Assembly: GCA_029212425.1 (NCBI GenBank)
Contig: JARGNC010000005.1
Location: 1,271 to 24,321, forward strand
DNA: 23,051 nt
Direction: 5' to 3'
Source: Phycisphaerales bacterium
GTDB lineage: Bacteria > Planctomycetota > Phycisphaerae > Phycisphaerales > UBA1924
The notes beneath the pieces were generated by a model. It was not told where the DNA came from. It saw nothing but the letters and a program-made list of their open reading frames with translations, and ran no database searches. Shown here piece by piece: positions 22,839-23,051 of the stretch; position 1 is the first letter of the stretch; each line of letters opens with the position of its first letter. A program made the position numbers and the translations under genes.

Positions 22839-23051
22839 TTACGAGAAGACGCCTAAGAGTTCCGACTCACGAAGAATCAGATGCTCCACGCCATCAATAT
22901 CAACCTCGGTCCCCGCATAGGTCGAGTACACAACCCGATCACCCTTGCCGACACTCATGTCCGCGCGGTTCCCGTTCTCAAGCACCTTCCCAGGACCCAC
23001 GGCTACAACCGTCCCCTGAATCGGCTTCTCCTTACTCGACTCAGGCAAGTA
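22839..23051 (-). CDS. groES: Co-chaperonin GroES, partial (N-terminus beyond right edge)
   Basis: The last 70 codons and the stop are present; the frame runs off the right edge and its true start is outside. Visible segments are YLPESSKEKPIQGTVVAVGPGK, VLENGNRADMSVGKGDRVVYSTYAGTEV and the C-terminal HLILRESELLGVF, all typical of the GroES beta-barrel that caps GroEL. The apparent first codon at 23048 (TTG) is an internal Leu, not a start. Any heat-shock promoter or CIRCE element would lie upstream, outside the window. Confidence 0.95.
   Translation of the reverse strand, partial: YLPESSKEKPIQGTVVAVGPGKVLENGNRADMSVGKGDRVVYSTYAGTEVDIDGVEHLILRESELLGVFS

Noticed and set aside
20872..22920. 682-codon + strand open frame antisense to groEL and dnaJ
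   Set aside because: It mirrors two certain genes, starts inside dnaJ, has no family features and an Arg/Leu/His-rich composition typical of the reverse frame of GC-biased codons.

Overview
The window looks like part of a planctomycete chromosome, most likely class Phycisphaerae. This is inferred from protein style, not from a search. The indicators are a prepilin beginning KRSA/FTLIELLVV, a membrane protein with a CxxCGYNLRGL...CPECG zinc ribbon, an FmdB protein with a long Lys/Ser/Glu tail, and a TonB-like von Willebrand A (vWA) protein encoded with ExbB/ExbD genes. No tRNA, rRNA, CRISPR array, insertion sequence or phage gene is visible. The + strand is C-rich almost throughout, so the - strand is probably the replication leading strand, and most genes lie on it.

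Positions 1-4861 (- strand) hold a tightly overlapping operon: a vWA protein with an N-terminal SxxxH membrane helix, a secreted helical-repeat-like protein, an ExbB/TolQ/MotA-type channel subunit, two different ExbD/TolR-type subunits, and a second secreted protein that runs off the left edge. It reads as a proton-motive-force-driven envelope machine in which the vWA protein takes the place of TonB or TolA. This is the most interesting part of the window.

Positions 5101-6457 (+) carry pyrH and frr, ended by a bidirectional terminator. From the other side come sppA (signal peptide peptidase) and a zinc-ribbon membrane protein (-). Divergent from these is a solitary MoxR ATPase gene (+), whose stop overlaps that of a large FAD/Fe-S D-2-hydroxyacid dehydrogenase (-).

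Positions 13468-14529 (-) encode a pseudopilin with highly-expressed-type codon use, a strong leader hairpin and its own terminator. A RidA-family gene (+) then converges on a transaldolase gene (-).

Positions 15334-23051 (-) appear to be one long cluster read right to left: groES (partial), groEL, dnaJ, grpE, an fmdB-type zinc ribbon gene, acpS, a beta-propeller protein, an acyl-CoA/acyl-ACP synthetase and the transaldolase. Spacing is short or overlapping in most places. A hairpin between groEL and dnaJ covers the dnaJ ribosome binding site, which suggests temperature-responsive or stoichiometric control of DnaJ within a GroE operon that lacks dnaK.
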